Translations under genes and position numbers: made by a program
Assembly: GCA_963726405.1 (NCBI GenBank)
Contig: CAVSCF010000005.1
Coordinates: 372,001 to 436,000 of the forward strand
DNA from: JAOUJD01 sp963726405
Lineage (GTDB): Bacteria > Pseudomonadota > Gammaproteobacteria > Burkholderiales > Burkholderiaceae_F
DNA length: 64,000 nucleotides
Direction of reading: 5' to 3'
The notes under the pieces: model-generated
The model's database searches: none
The model's input: the letters and a program-made list of their open reading frames with translations, nothing else
Told to the model about the DNA's origin: nothing
In this document: in pieces, positions 41,567-49,738 of the stretch
Numbering within the stretch: the first letter of the stretch is position 1
Layout: each line of letters begins with the position of its first letter

Positions 41567-42259
41567 ATGAACACCGCAACCTCGCCAACCGAACTTCCGC
41601 CGCTCGTCACTTTCGACCGCGTCACCAAACGCTACAGCGGCGACCGCGCGGCGCTGGCGGACGTGAGCTTCGTGCTGAACCGTAGCGAGTTCGTCCTGCT
41701 GACAGGACCGTCGGGCGCCGGGAAGTCGACGGTGCTGCGCCTTATCTGCGGACTCGAATCCCCGACCAGCGGACGAGTGACCGTCGCCGGCGAGGACGTT
41801 GCGCGCATGCGAAGGCGCTCGCTGCCCTTCCTGCGTCGCTCCCTCGGCGTCGTGCTGCAGAACCTGCTCCTGCTGAACGACCGTACCGTACTCGACAACG
41901 TTGCCCTCCCGGCGCTGGCTGCCGGCCTGTCGCATGCGGAGGCCCACGCGCGTGCAAGCGCTGCGCTGCTGCGCGTGGAACTCGATCCCGGCGTCGGTCG
42001 CGTCGAGCCGAGTGCACTGTCGGGCGGCGAACAGCAACGAGTTGCGCTCGCTCGCGCCATCGTGAATCGCCCTGCCCTGGTACTCGCGGATGAGCCGACC
42101 GCGCACGTGGACGAGGACGGGGCGGCCCGGCTGCTCCAGTTGCTCGAGCAGTTCTCGATCGCCGGAGTGACCGTATTGATGGCGACCCATGGGGAGGCCG
42201 CACCGCTGCCCGCGCGTTCGCGCGTCCTTCACATCGAAGCCGGGCAGGTCGTGCAATGA
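41567..42259 (+). CDS. ftsE: Cell division ATP-binding protein FtsE
   Basis: 230-residue ABC ATPase with Walker A GPSGAGKSTVLRLI, Q-loop VVLQNLLLLNDRTVLDNVALP, signature LSGGEQQRVALARAI and Walker B LVLADEPTAHVD. With FtsX it controls septal murein hydrolase activators such as EnvC, encoded near 60.4 kb here. The stop overlaps the ftsX start by 4 bases. Confidence 0.93.
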   Translation: MNTATSPTELPPLVTFDRVTKRYSGDRAALADVSFVLNRSEFVLLTGPSGAGKSTVLRLICGLESPTSGRVTVAGEDVARMRRRSLPFLRRSLGVVLQNLLLLNDRTVLDNVALPALAAGLSHAEAHARASAALLRVELDPGVGRVEPSALSGGEQQRVALARAIVNRPALVLADEPTAHVDEDGAARLLQLLEQFSIAGVTVLMATHGEAAPLPARSRVLHIEAGQVVQ

Positions 42260-43176
42260 GCGTCTTCGCTGCGCAGCGTTACGCCCTCGGGCGCGCGTTT
42301 GCCATGGTGCGCGACCGACCGCTTCCCTTCCTGCTCGGTGTCGTGCTGGCCGCCAGCGCCCTTGCGCTCCCACTCGCGCTCGGCAGCATCGTGTGGGCCT
42401 CGCGCCCCGTGTTGGCGCAACTGCAGCCGTCTCCCGAGGTCAGCGTGTTCGTATCGACCCGGGCGACGCCTCGCGACGTCGAGTCCTTGAAGGCACGCAT
42501 GGCCGTCCTCCCCGGCGTCACGGACGTCGCCCTGCGACCGAAGGACGCCGCGCTGGCGCAGTTGCTGAAGAAGTCGGGGTTCACGTCGCCTCCCTCCGAA
42601 CTGGGCGTCAATCCGCTCCCGGACGTACTGGTCGCGAAGCTCGCCACGCCGGTGACGCCCGACGCGGTCGACGCCCTCAGTTCCGCCGTAAAAGGATGGC
42701 CGCTGGTCGATGCCGTACGCAGCGACCTGGACTGGTATCGGAAGCTGCTCGCCCTGGGTCGGCTGGGTGTGACGGCGCTCGCCGTGTTCGGCGGGCTGGT
42801 CGTCGTGCTGGTCGCATTGATCCTGATCGGCACGGTCCGATTGCATGCGGGAACGCGCGCCGACGAGGTGATGGTCCTGAAGCTGGTGGGAGCAACGCCC
42901 CGCTTCATTGTCCGGCCGTACGCCTACAGCGCCGCGCTCACCTTGCTGCTCGCGTCGGGAGTTGCCGCCGGCATCGTGTATCTGGCGCATGCCGCGCTGC
43001 GGGCTCCGATTGCCAACCTCACGGCGTTGTACGGGGCCGGGTTCAACCTGCCCGACCCGGAACCGTTGCACCTGCTCGTCGGTCTTCGCAGGGGCCGTTA
43101 TTTTCGGATGGCTCGTCGGAGTCCTCGGCGCGAGAGGGGCGCTGGCCGGCCGTTGAACGTCCGACCGGAGCGTTAG
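42256..43176 (+). CDS. ftsX: Cell division protein FtsX, probable 3' frameshift
   Basis: Four membrane helices with a large periplasmic loop, the MacB/FtsX fold: first helix around FLLGVVLAASALALPLALGSIV, then loop, then helices 2 and 3. The frame as read ends in a basic tail (RRGRYFRMARRSPRRERG) to 43176. One base downstream, the other frame from 43082 encodes VFAGAVIFGWLVGVLGARGALAGR, the expected fourth helix, ending at 43156. Removing one G near 43080-43081 restores it. Sequencing error or real mutation cannot be told apart here. Confidence 0.88.
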   Translation: MSVFAAQRYALGRAFAMVRDRPLPFLLGVVLAASALALPLALGSIVWASRPVLAQLQPSPEVSVFVSTRATPRDVESLKARMAVLPGVTDVALRPKDAALAQLLKKSGFTSPPSELGVNPLPDVLVAKLATPVTPDAVDALSSAVKGWPLVDAVRSDLDWYRKLLALGRLGVTALAVFGGLVVVLVALILIGTVRLHAGTRADEVMVLKLVGATPRFIVRPYAYSAALTLLLASGVAAGIVYLAHAALRAPIANLTALYGAGFNLPDPEPLHLLVGLRRGRYFRMARRSPRRERGAGRPLNVRPER

Positions 43177-43236
43177 CTTGCGCTCACACGCGGATTTCGC
43201 CGCACCCCGTAAAGAAACCAACTGCTTTTGTCGGGA

Positions 43237-43266
43237 TTGAACTCTCGGGGATTCCCTGCCTCTAAG
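43237..43266 (+). promoter_or_regulatory. Putative sigma-70 promoter of rpoH
   Basis: A TTGAAC (43237-43242) and a TCTAAG (43261-43266) lie 18 bases apart, ending 3 bases before the CIRCE element. No good sigma-32 -35/-10 pair seen. Confidence 0.45.
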
Positions 43267-43269
43267 CAG

Positions 43270-43296
43270 TTAGCACTCAGGCGGACGGAGTGCTAA
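43270..43296 (+). promoter_or_regulatory. CIRCE operator upstream of rpoH
   Basis: Perfect TTAGCACTC-N9-GAGTGCTAA, the consensus binding site of the heat-shock repressor HrcA, 9 bases before the rpoH ATG and just downstream of a promoter-like pair. Flanking G and C extend the palindrome by one base pair. Confidence 0.93.
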
Positions 43297-43305
43297 CATT
43301 TTTAC

Positions 43306-44232
43306 ATGGAGAGCAAACGAGTGACAAAGACGAGTAGCTCGGCAGGCAACGCGCTGATTCCGTTCAGCCCGCGTGCGCTGTCGTTGCACCCCGGCAATGT
43401 CGGCAGCATCGACGCGTACATCCAGGCTGTGAACCGGGTGCCGATGTTGACGCCGGAGGAAGAACTGCGCCTCGCCCGCACGTTCCGCGACAAGGAGGAT
43501 CTTGACGCGGCCGGCCGGCTCGTCATGTCCCACCTTCGCCTCGTGGTGGCCGTGGCGCGGAATTACCTCGGCTACGGGTTACCCCATGCCGACCTGATCC
43601 AGGAAGGCAACATCGGCCTGATGAAGGCGGTGAAGCGCTTCGACCCGGAACGCGGCGTGCGGCTGGTTTCGTTCGCGCTGCACTGGATCAAGGCCGAAAT
43701 CCACGAGTACATCCTGAAGAACTGGCGCCTGGTGAAGGTCGCCACCACCAAGGCTCAGCGCAAGCTCTTCTTCAACCTCCGCAGCATGAAGCAGGGGCTG
43801 GGGACGATGTCGCCCGACCAGATCGAGGGCGTCGCGCGCGAACTGAACGTGAAGCCCGAGGAAGTCTCCGAAATGGAGACACGACTGTCCGGTGGCGACG
43901 TCGCCCTGGAAGGCCGGACGGACGACGGCGAAGAAGACTTCGCGCCCATCGATTACCTGGCGGACGCGAATGCGGAGCCAACGCAGGTCCTGCAGCGCCG
44001 TCAGTACGATCTGATGCAGACGGAAGGCGTCCGGGAGGCTCTGGAGCAGCTGGATCCGCGCAGCCGTCGCATCATCGAGGCGCGCTGGTTGAACGAGGAC
44101 ACGGACGGGCGCGTCGGGACGGCGACGCTGCACGATCTCGCGGAAGAATTTGGCGTTTCGGCGGAACGAATCCGGCAGATCGAAGCCAAAGCATTGCAGA
44201 AGATGCGGAGCAGCCTCGCCGAATACGCATAG
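43306..44232 (+). CDS. rpoH: RNA polymerase heat-shock sigma factor (sigma-32)
   Basis: 308 residues with sigma-70 regions 2 and 4. Region 2.2 is HLRLVVAVARNYLGYGLPHADLIQEGNIGLMKAV; the RpoH box is QRKLFFNLRSMK; region 4 ends FGVSAERIRQIEAKALQKMRSSL. It directs transcription of chaperone and protease genes. The upstream CIRCE element makes HrcA a likely repressor of rpoH. A strong terminator follows at 44312-44341. Confidence 0.97.
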   Translation: MESKRVTKTSSSAGNALIPFSPRALSLHPGNVGSIDAYIQAVNRVPMLTPEEELRLARTFRDKEDLDAAGRLVMSHLRLVVAVARNYLGYGLPHADLIQEGNIGLMKAVKRFDPERGVRLVSFALHWIKAEIHEYILKNWRLVKVATTKAQRKLFFNLRSMKQGLGTMSPDQIEGVARELNVKPEEVSEMETRLSGGDVALEGRTDDGEEDFAPIDYLADANAEPTQVLQRRQYDLMQTEGVREALEQLDPRSRRIIEARWLNEDTDGRVGTATLHDLAEEFGVSAERIRQIEAKALQKMRSSLAEYA

Positions 44233-44311
44233 GGCGGCGGGGTCCGTGCCTTCCAGGTTCACCAAGGTCCGCCTCTCCTCCTCCCCCCTCTCCTCCGATG
44301 AGGCGGACACT

Positions 44312-44341
44312 CGCCCCAGCATTGCTGGGGCGTTTTTTTTG
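44312..44341 (+). terminator. Intrinsic terminator after rpoH
   Basis: CGCCCCAGC-ATT-GCTGGGGCG followed by eight or nine T residues. It lies between rpoH and the convergent sco gene. Confidence 0.92.
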
Positions 44342-44342
44342 T

Positions 44343-44918
44343 TCAGCGGATGAGCTTCTTCAGATCGTCGACGATCGGGTCCACCGCGCCGGCATGCCGC
44401 AGGAAGAGCCGCAGCCGGCCTTCGCGGTCGAACACATAGCTGCCGGCCGTGTGATCCAGGGTATAGGACGTCTCCGTCTTGCCCGGAACCTTCTGGTAGA
44501 AAACCTTGAAGTCCTTCGCGACGGCAGCGGTCTCTTCGCGTGTCCCCGACAGTCCGATGAAGCTGGGATCGAACCCCGGTACGTACTGCGATAGAACCTG
44601 CGGCGTGTCGCGGTCAGGATCGAGCGTGACGAAGATCACCTGGAGCTTTTCGCCGTCGGGCCCCAGCCGCTTCTTCACCTCGGCCATGTCGCTGAGCGTG
44701 GTCGGACACACGTCGGGACACTGGGTGTAACCGAAGAACACCACCACCACCTTGCCTCGGAAGTCCGCGAGCGAGCGAGGCTTGCCGTTGAAGTCCGTCA
44801 GCCTGAAATCGCGTGCGTAGTTCGCCCCGGTGACATCCACGTTGTTGAAGCGCGGTTGGCCGGAATCGCAAGCGGCCAGGACGACGAAGCACAACACCGG
44901 CAGTAGCCGCGCGAACAT
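44343..44918 (-). CDS. SCO1/SenC family copper chaperone
   Basis: 191 residues. A lipobox LAAC near residue 16 suggests membrane anchoring; the thioredoxin fold has the CuA-loading motif GYTQCPDVCP (CxxxC) and the distal histidine in TLDHTAGSYVFD. It delivers copper to the CuA site of cytochrome c oxidase subunit II. It is the last gene of the oxidase assembly cluster, 12 bases after ctaB, and sits 1 base from the rpoH terminator. Confidence 0.93.
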   Translation of the reverse strand: MFARLLPVLCFVVLAACDSGQPRFNNVDVTGANYARDFRLTDFNGKPRSLADFRGKVVVVFFGYTQCPDVCPTTLSDMAEVKKRLGPDGEKLQVIFVTLDPDRDTPQVLSQYVPGFDPSFIGLSGTREETAAVAKDFKVFYQKVPGKTETSYTLDHTAGSYVFDREGRLRLFLRHAGAVDPIVDDLKKLIR

Positions 44919-44929
44919 AGGCTCGTTCC

Positions 44930-45826
44930 TCAGCCGGTCACGTAGTGATCGACGAGCAACGCCGCAAACAGCGCCGCGAGATAGACGATCGAATAGTTGA
45001 ACGTGCTGCGCGCGAGCCGGTCGCTGTACTGCCGGAACAACCTCCACGCGTACCAGAGGAAGACCGCTCCGAGCGCGAGCGCGGACACCAGGTAGATCAC
45101 GCCTGACATCTGGATCACGAAGGGCAACGCGGTCGTCGCCACGAGCACAACGGTGTAAAGCAGGATGTGCAGGCGCGTCAGCCCTTCCCCGTGCGTGACC
45201 GGCAGCATCGGCAGGCCGGACTTGCGGTAATCGTCGAGGCGATACAGCGCCAGCGCCCAGAAGTGCGGCGGCGTCCAGACGAAGATGATGAGTGCGAGCA
45301 GCCAAGCCTCGGCCGGCGCGGTGCCGGTCATGGCCGCCCAGCCGAGCACGGGCGGCATTGCGCCGCTCATGCCGCCGATCACGATGTTCTGCGGCGTGTA
45401 CGGCTTGAGCAGGACGGTGTAGACGACGGCGTATCCGACGAACGTCGCGAAAGTCAGCCACATCGTCAGCGGGTTGACGAAGGAGTAGAGCACCCACATC
45501 CCGATCCCGCCGATGAGCCCGGAGAACAGCAGCGCCTGGGTGGCGGAGAGCTCTCCGCGCGGCATCGGCCGCATCCGCGTGCGGGCCATGCGTGCGTCGA
45601 TGTGCTGCTCGATCAGCGAGTTGACGGCGAACGCGGCGCCCGCCAGCAGCCAGACGCCGAGCGTGGCGATCGCGACGCGCCCGAGCGGCGGCAGCTCCGG
45701 GGTCGAGAGGAACATGCCGATCACCGTGCAGAAGAGCGCGAGTTGCGTCACGCGCGGCTTCGTCAGCGCCCAGTACTGGGACACCATGTGATTCAGCGTT
45801 CGTTCGGCGGCGGACAACTCGCGCAT
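44930..45826 (-). CDS. ctaB: Protoheme IX farnesyltransferase (heme O synthase)
   Basis: 298 residues from the ATG at 45826 (an in-frame TTG at 45853 is an alternative). UbiA-family prenyltransferase with NSLIEQHIDARMARTRMRPMP (the Asp-rich prenyl diphosphate site) and a YRLDDYRKSGLPMLPVTHG loop. About eight membrane segments. It converts heme B to heme O for the aa3-type oxidase, upstream of CtaA's heme A synthesis. Confidence 0.95.
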   Translation of the reverse strand: MRELSAAERTLNHMVSQYWALTKPRVTQLALFCTVIGMFLSTPELPPLGRVAIATLGVWLLAGAAFAVNSLIEQHIDARMARTRMRPMPRGELSATQALLFSGLIGGIGMWVLYSFVNPLTMWLTFATFVGYAVVYTVLLKPYTPQNIVIGGMSGAMPPVLGWAAMTGTAPAEAWLLALIIFVWTPPHFWALALYRLDDYRKSGLPMLPVTHGEGLTRLHILLYTVVLVATTALPFVIQMSGVIYLVSALALGAVFLWYAWRLFRQYSDRLARSTFNYSIVYLAALFAALLVDHYVTG

Positions 45827-45862
45827 GGAGGTGGTCAGGGAAACGCGGGGCAACAGGGGATT

Positions 45863-46933
45863 TTACCGGCCGCGGCGCGCGAGCCGGTAATTGACCACGA
45901 CCAGCACTGCCACCATGAGCGCGGCTCCTCCGCTGTGCGCGACAGCCGCCACCAGCGGCCATTGCAGCACCACGTTCGACATCCCGGTGGCCAACTGCAG
46001 GAGCAGCAACCCGAGCAAGGCTCGCGCCGGGCCCTTGAGACCGGGGGCCGCCCATAGACGCCACACGAGCAGGCCCAGCACCACGATGACGGCAACAGCG
46101 ACGAGCCGGTGCATCCAGTGGATCGCCACGAGCGACTGGAATGGAATGGCCTCGCCGCCTCCCGTCATGCCCAGCGGCCGCCACAACGTGAAGGCATGCG
46201 CGAAATCCATCGGCGGGACGAACTCGCCCTGGCACAGCGGGAAATCCGGGCAGGCCATCACCGCATAGTTGGTGCTGACCCAGCCACCCAGGGCGATCTG
46301 CAGCAGCAGGACGCCCAGCGCCACACCGGCCATGGGTCTGCCGCTCCGCGGCGCCCGAACCTCGACCCGGTCTCCCTCGCGCAGGGCGACCCAGGTCAGC
46401 AGCGCGAGGAGTCCGACGCCGCCGAGCAGGTGCATGGTGACGATCGCGGGCTGCAGCTTCATCGTGACCGTGAGCGCCCCGAACGCGCCCTGGCCGATCA
46501 CCCAGACCAGGGCCGCCGTTGCGAGCCAGGGTGAGCGTCCGCCTTCGCGGCGCCATCGCACCCAGGCCTGCACGGCCAGGATGATGATCAGCAGCCCCAC
46601 GCCCATCGCGAAGTAGCGATGGACCATTTCGATCCAGGCCTTGGTCGCGGTCACCGGACCGCTGGGCAGTGCGGTTTCCGCCGCCCGGATCGGCTCGGCC
46701 GCCGACAGGGGGTTGGAGTGTCCGTAGCAGCCGGGCCAGTCCGGGCAGCCGAGCCCGGAGTCGGTGAGCCGCGTGAAGCTGCCGAACATGATGAGGTCGA
46801 GGGTCAGGAATGCCGTGACCCAGGCGAGCTTGCGGAACTTGTCCGGGTCGCGCGAGTACCGCACGTAAGCCAGCGGCAGCGCCGCAACCAGCACGCCCTT
46901 GAGGGCGAGCAGCAGGAGGGCATCGAGCGTCAC
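45863..46933 (-). CDS. ctaA: Heme A synthase
   Basis: 356 residues starting at a GTG, 1 base after the TGA of the upstream gene. COX15/CtaA domain with FTRLTDSGLGCPDWPGCYG, EMVHRYFAMGVGLLI, and IHWMHRLVAVAV; these carry the histidine ligands of the two b-type hemes. The cysteine pair in CPDWPGC and a second in MACPDFPLCQG are typical of proteobacterial CtaA. It oxidises heme O to heme A. Confidence 0.95.
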   Translation of the reverse strand: MTLDALLLLALKGVLVAALPLAYVRYSRDPDKFRKLAWVTAFLTLDLIMFGSFTRLTDSGLGCPDWPGCYGHSNPLSAAEPIRAAETALPSGPVTATKAWIEMVHRYFAMGVGLLIIILAVQAWVRWRREGGRSPWLATAALVWVIGQGAFGALTVTMKLQPAIVTMHLLGGVGLLALLTWVALREGDRVEVRAPRSGRPMAGVALGVLLLQIALGGWVSTNYAVMACPDFPLCQGEFVPPMDFAHAFTLWRPLGMTGGGEAIPFQSLVAIHWMHRLVAVAVIVVLGLLVWRLWAAPGLKGPARALLGLLLLQLATGMSNVVLQWPLVAAVAHSGGAALMVAVLVVVNYRLARRGR

Positions 46934-46934
46934 T

Positions 46935-47561
46935 TCAGTCCTTGCGCTCGATGCGGGTCCACAGGGACGACGCCCTCAGCAGCCGCGCGATGTCGTTCTT
47001 CGTTCCCTTGGGGTCGGGGTTGCGCGGCCAGCGCAGCATCAGGTTTCCGTAGGGATCGATCAGCCAGATGTGATCGCGGAGGTTCGCGCCTTCCGTGTCG
47101 GGCAACGCGAGCAGCGGGCGGATGTCACGCTCGTCGACCCTCGCGAAGTACGTGCCCTCGTATTCGCGGATCAGCAGGTTCGAGACTGGCTCGCGGTCAG
47201 TGATCAACCAGACGCGTTCGATTTCTTCGCGCTCCTTGCCGGTCATCGTCCGCTGCTGGCGCATATGAAACAGCTTCGACTGGCAGTACTCGTCGCAGGC
47301 CGCCGCGTCGGCCATCACGAGCACCCACTTGTCCTTCAACGCGCGCAGGTCGAAGGCGGTGCCATCCAGGCCGGTGGCAGGAATGGCGGGCACCGGCCGC
47401 TGCGGTTCGACGAGCGTGCCGTAGTTGGTCCGTCCCTTCGGCGGCAGGATGTAGTACGCGAAATACGAGGCGAGAATCGGCGCCAGCGTCACGGCGACGA
47501 GCAGATACAGCACGCGGTTGCGCCGCCAGTGGCTGACGGGGACTACCCCGGTGTCGGTCAT
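46935..47561 (-). CDS. Membrane-anchored thioredoxin-fold-like protein of the oxidase cluster
   Basis: 208 residues with one N-terminal helix (VLYLLVAVTLAPILASYFAYYI). The soluble part has a Sco-like arrangement: TGLDGTAFDLRALKDKWVLVMADAAACDEYCQSKL, with a CxxxC pair as in Sco proteins, and a late HIWLIDPYGNLMLRW. I infer a copper- or thiol-handling role in oxidase assembly; it is usually annotated only as a transmembrane protein. The ATG overlaps the SURF1 stop. Confidence 0.75.
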   Translation of the reverse strand: MTDTGVVPVSHWRRNRVLYLLVAVTLAPILASYFAYYILPPKGRTNYGTLVEPQRPVPAIPATGLDGTAFDLRALKDKWVLVMADAAACDEYCQSKLFHMRQQRTMTGKEREEIERVWLITDREPVSNLLIREYEGTYFARVDERDIRPLLALPDTEGANLRDHIWLIDPYGNLMLRWPRNPDPKGTKNDIARLLRASSLWTRIERKD

Positions 47562-48283
47562 CCGCGCCTCGTGTTCGACATCAGTGCCTTGCCGCCAAAG
47601 TAGAGCGTGAGTCCGCCAATCAGCGCGGCCAGCGAGTACCACTGAAAGGCATAGCCGCGATGCTTGTCGACGCCGGCATCCGGGCGGAGCCAGACGCGGC
47701 GCAGGCCATCGCCCGTGTCACTCGTCTGCTGCACGACGAAGCGCGCGACCTTGTGTCCGCTCGCTTTCTCGTAGACGTCGAAGTCGAGGTTCTGCCAGAT
47801 GCCGAGCATCAAAGCGGACGGCTCACCGAGCTCGAGCACACGGGGAACGCGCGCGACCGCCACGCCGTCGATCGACAGCGGGGCCCCGCTCACCGGGGCC
47901 TTCGGCAACTCCGTGCGGTCGGCCATGTTGCGCGGCGCCCAGCCCCGGTTCACGAGGATCCACGGCATGCCGTCAGCCACAGCCAGCGGCGTGATCACCT
48001 GATAGCCGGCCACGCCGTCCACGAGCCTGTTGTCGATGTACACGGTGCCTTCGGGCACGAACTTCCCGGTCGCACGAACGACCCGCGGCAGCTGGAGAGC
48101 GATGCCGGCCGCATCCTCGCCACTCGCAATGACGCTGGGGGAGCGCGCCAGTGCGGCGTCCCACTGCGCCTGGCGCGCCGCCTTTTCATCCCCGCGACGC
48201 GTCTGCCAATTGCCGAGCGAGACCGTGAGAGCGACACCCGCGACCCCGGCGAGCACGGCGACGATCACTTTCGGGGGCAGCAT
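47558..48283 (-). CDS. SURF1-family cytochrome oxidase biogenesis protein
   Basis: 241 residues with two flanking membrane helices and the SURF1 pattern SLGNWQTRRGDEKAA, YIDNRLVDGVAGYQVITPL, ILVNRGWAPR and the C-terminal HRGYAFQWYSLAALIGGLTLYF. SURF1 helps insert heme A into subunit I. The ATG at 48283 is the first credible start; the reported longer frame overlaps the divergent small gene. Confidence 0.92.
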   Translation of the reverse strand: MLPPKVIVAVLAGVAGVALTVSLGNWQTRRGDEKAARQAQWDAALARSPSVIASGEDAAGIALQLPRVVRATGKFVPEGTVYIDNRLVDGVAGYQVITPLAVADGMPWILVNRGWAPRNMADRTELPKAPVSGAPLSIDGVAVARVPRVLELGEPSALMLGIWQNLDFDVYEKASGHKVARFVVQQTSDTGDGLRRVWLRPDAGVDKHRGYAFQWYSLAALIGGLTLYFGGKALMSNTRRG

Positions 48284-48325
48284 GGAAGCGGGTGGGATAA
48301 TCGGGCATCCCCTGGGACCAAGTTC

Positions 48326-48523
48326 ATGCGCATCATTATCCTGATTGCCCTTGCCGGAATCCTGCTGTCGCTCGGCTCGGCGCTCGTCTATCTGGTCCGC
48401 GACAAGGGCTCGACCAACCGGACCGTCAACGCCTTGACCGTTCGCGTCGGGATCTCGGTGGCGCTGTTCCTGTTCATCCTGTTCAGCTATTGGATGGGCT
48501 GGATCCAGCCGCGTTCCTACTGA
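48326..48523 (+). CDS. Twin-transmembrane small protein (DUF2909)
   Basis: 65 residues with two hydrophobic segments (MRIIILIALAGILLSLGSALVYLV and VRVGISVALFLFILFSYWMGW). It is read divergently from SURF1, 42 bases away, and it is the only plus-strand gene in the oxidase region. Known as DUF2909 in oxidase clusters of betaproteobacteria; its function is unknown. Confidence 0.85.
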   Translation: MRIIILIALAGILLSLGSALVYLVRDKGSTNRTVNALTVRVGISVALFLFILFSYWMGWIQPRSY

Positions 48524-48570
48524 TCCCGCCGCCGTAACCCGCATTGCCAAAAAAAGAGTCAAAGAGGCGC

Positions 48571-48598
48571 CAAACAAAAGCGGCGCCTCGGCGCCGCT
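48571..48598 (-). terminator. Intrinsic terminator after coxC
   Basis: On the minus strand AGCGGCGCC-GA-GGCGCCGCT is followed by TTTGTTTGG, 22 bases after the coxC stop. Perfect 9-bp stem. Confidence 0.75.
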
Positions 48599-48619
48599 CT
48601 CGTTTCCGCCCCGGCCGGA

Positions 48620-49483
48620 CTACAGCCAGTAGACGACGATGTACAGGCCGATCCAGACCACGTCGACGAAGTGCCAGTACCAGGCGGCCGCTTCGAACGC
48701 GAAGTGATGATCCGGCTTGAAGTGCCCCTTGAGGAGCCTCAGCAGCACCACGGTCAGCATGATCGCGCCGAGGAACACGTGGAACCCGTGGAAGCCGGTC
48801 AGCATGAAGAACGTCGAGCCGAAGATGCCGGACGTGAGCTTGAGATTCAGTTCGCTGTAGGCATGCGCGTACTCGTACATCTGCACGCCGAGGAAGGTGG
48901 CCCCGAGCAGCACGGTGATCGCCAGCCACAGGGCGGCCTTGCTGCGATGGTCCGCACGCAGCGCGTGGTGCGAGATGGTCAACGTGACGCCCGAACTCAG
49001 CAGCAGCGCCGTATTGATCGTCGGCAGCCAGAACGGACCGATCCGGCTGAAGGCGTCGACGACGCCCGCGGGGCCGGAATGCGGCCAGCCGGCGGCGAAG
49101 TCCGGCCACAGCAGCTTGTGGTCGAAGTCGCCCAGCATCGGCGCGGTGATGGCGCGGGCGTAGAACAGCGCGCCGAAGAACGACGCGAAGAACATGACCT
49201 CGGAGAAGATGAACCAGCTCATCCCCCAGCGAAACGAGACGTCGACATGGCGGTTGTAGTTGCCGCGCTCCGACTCCGCCGACACGGTGCTGAACCAGCC
49301 GAACATCATGTAGACGAGCGTCGCCAGCCCGATCGCCATGCCGATCCAGCCCAGCGAGTTCCGGTTCACGACCATGGCCGCACCGAACATGGTGAAGACC
49401 ATGGCGATGCTTCCGACCATCGGCCACTGCGACGGCGCCGGGATGAAGTAGTGCGACGAGGCACCCGCGTGTGTATCAGCCAT
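48620..49483 (-). CDS. coxC: Cytochrome c oxidase subunit III
   Basis: 287 residues with seven predicted membrane helices. HYFIPAPSQWPMVGSIAMV at the start, WFIFSEVMFFASFFGALFYAR in the middle and the C-terminal YWHFVDVVWIGLYIVVYWL are diagnostic for CoxC/CtaE. ATG at 49483 excludes an 11-codon upstream extension. It is the last gene of the coxBA-ctaG-coxC operon. Confidence 0.96.
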   Translation of the reverse strand: MADTHAGASSHYFIPAPSQWPMVGSIAMVFTMFGAAMVVNRNSLGWIGMAIGLATLVYMMFGWFSTVSAESERGNYNRHVDVSFRWGMSWFIFSEVMFFASFFGALFYARAITAPMLGDFDHKLLWPDFAAGWPHSGPAGVVDAFSRIGPFWLPTINTALLLSSGVTLTISHHALRADHRSKAALWLAITVLLGATFLGVQMYEYAHAYSELNLKLTSGIFGSTFFMLTGFHGFHVFLGAIMLTVVLLRLLKGHFKPDHHFAFEAAAWYWHFVDVVWIGLYIVVYWL

Positions 49484-49512
49484 TGCTGTCCCCTCTCCTT
49501 GCTTCCTTGCCT

Positions 49513-49734
49513 TCAACTGGTGACTGCGCGCACGATCATGATCAGCGTGAACACGAACAACGCCGCTGCAATGACACCGGCGATGATCACGTGCACGGGA
49601 TTCAGCCGGGCCGCGTCCCTTTCGTAATCCGACTTCCGGCGAACGCCGAAGAACGACCAGAGCACTGCGCGCACGGTGTCGAGAAAGCCCGCGTCGCGTC
49701 GCGCCGGTTCATTCGCCCGGTCACCGTCATTCAT
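49513..49734 (-). CDS. DUF2970 small membrane protein
   Basis: 73 residues with one C-terminal helix (HVIIAGVIAAALFVFTLIMIVRAV) and the conserved TVRAVLWSFFGVRRKSDYERD. DUF2970 proteins are encoded between ctaG and coxC in many betaproteobacteria; an oxidase assembly role is inferred from position. It is 4 bases from ctaG and 29 from coxC. Confidence 0.88.
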   Translation of the reverse strand: MNDGDRANEPARRDAGFLDTVRAVLWSFFGVRRKSDYERDAARLNPVHVIIAGVIAAALFVFTLIMIVRAVTS

Positions 49735-49738
49735 TCCA

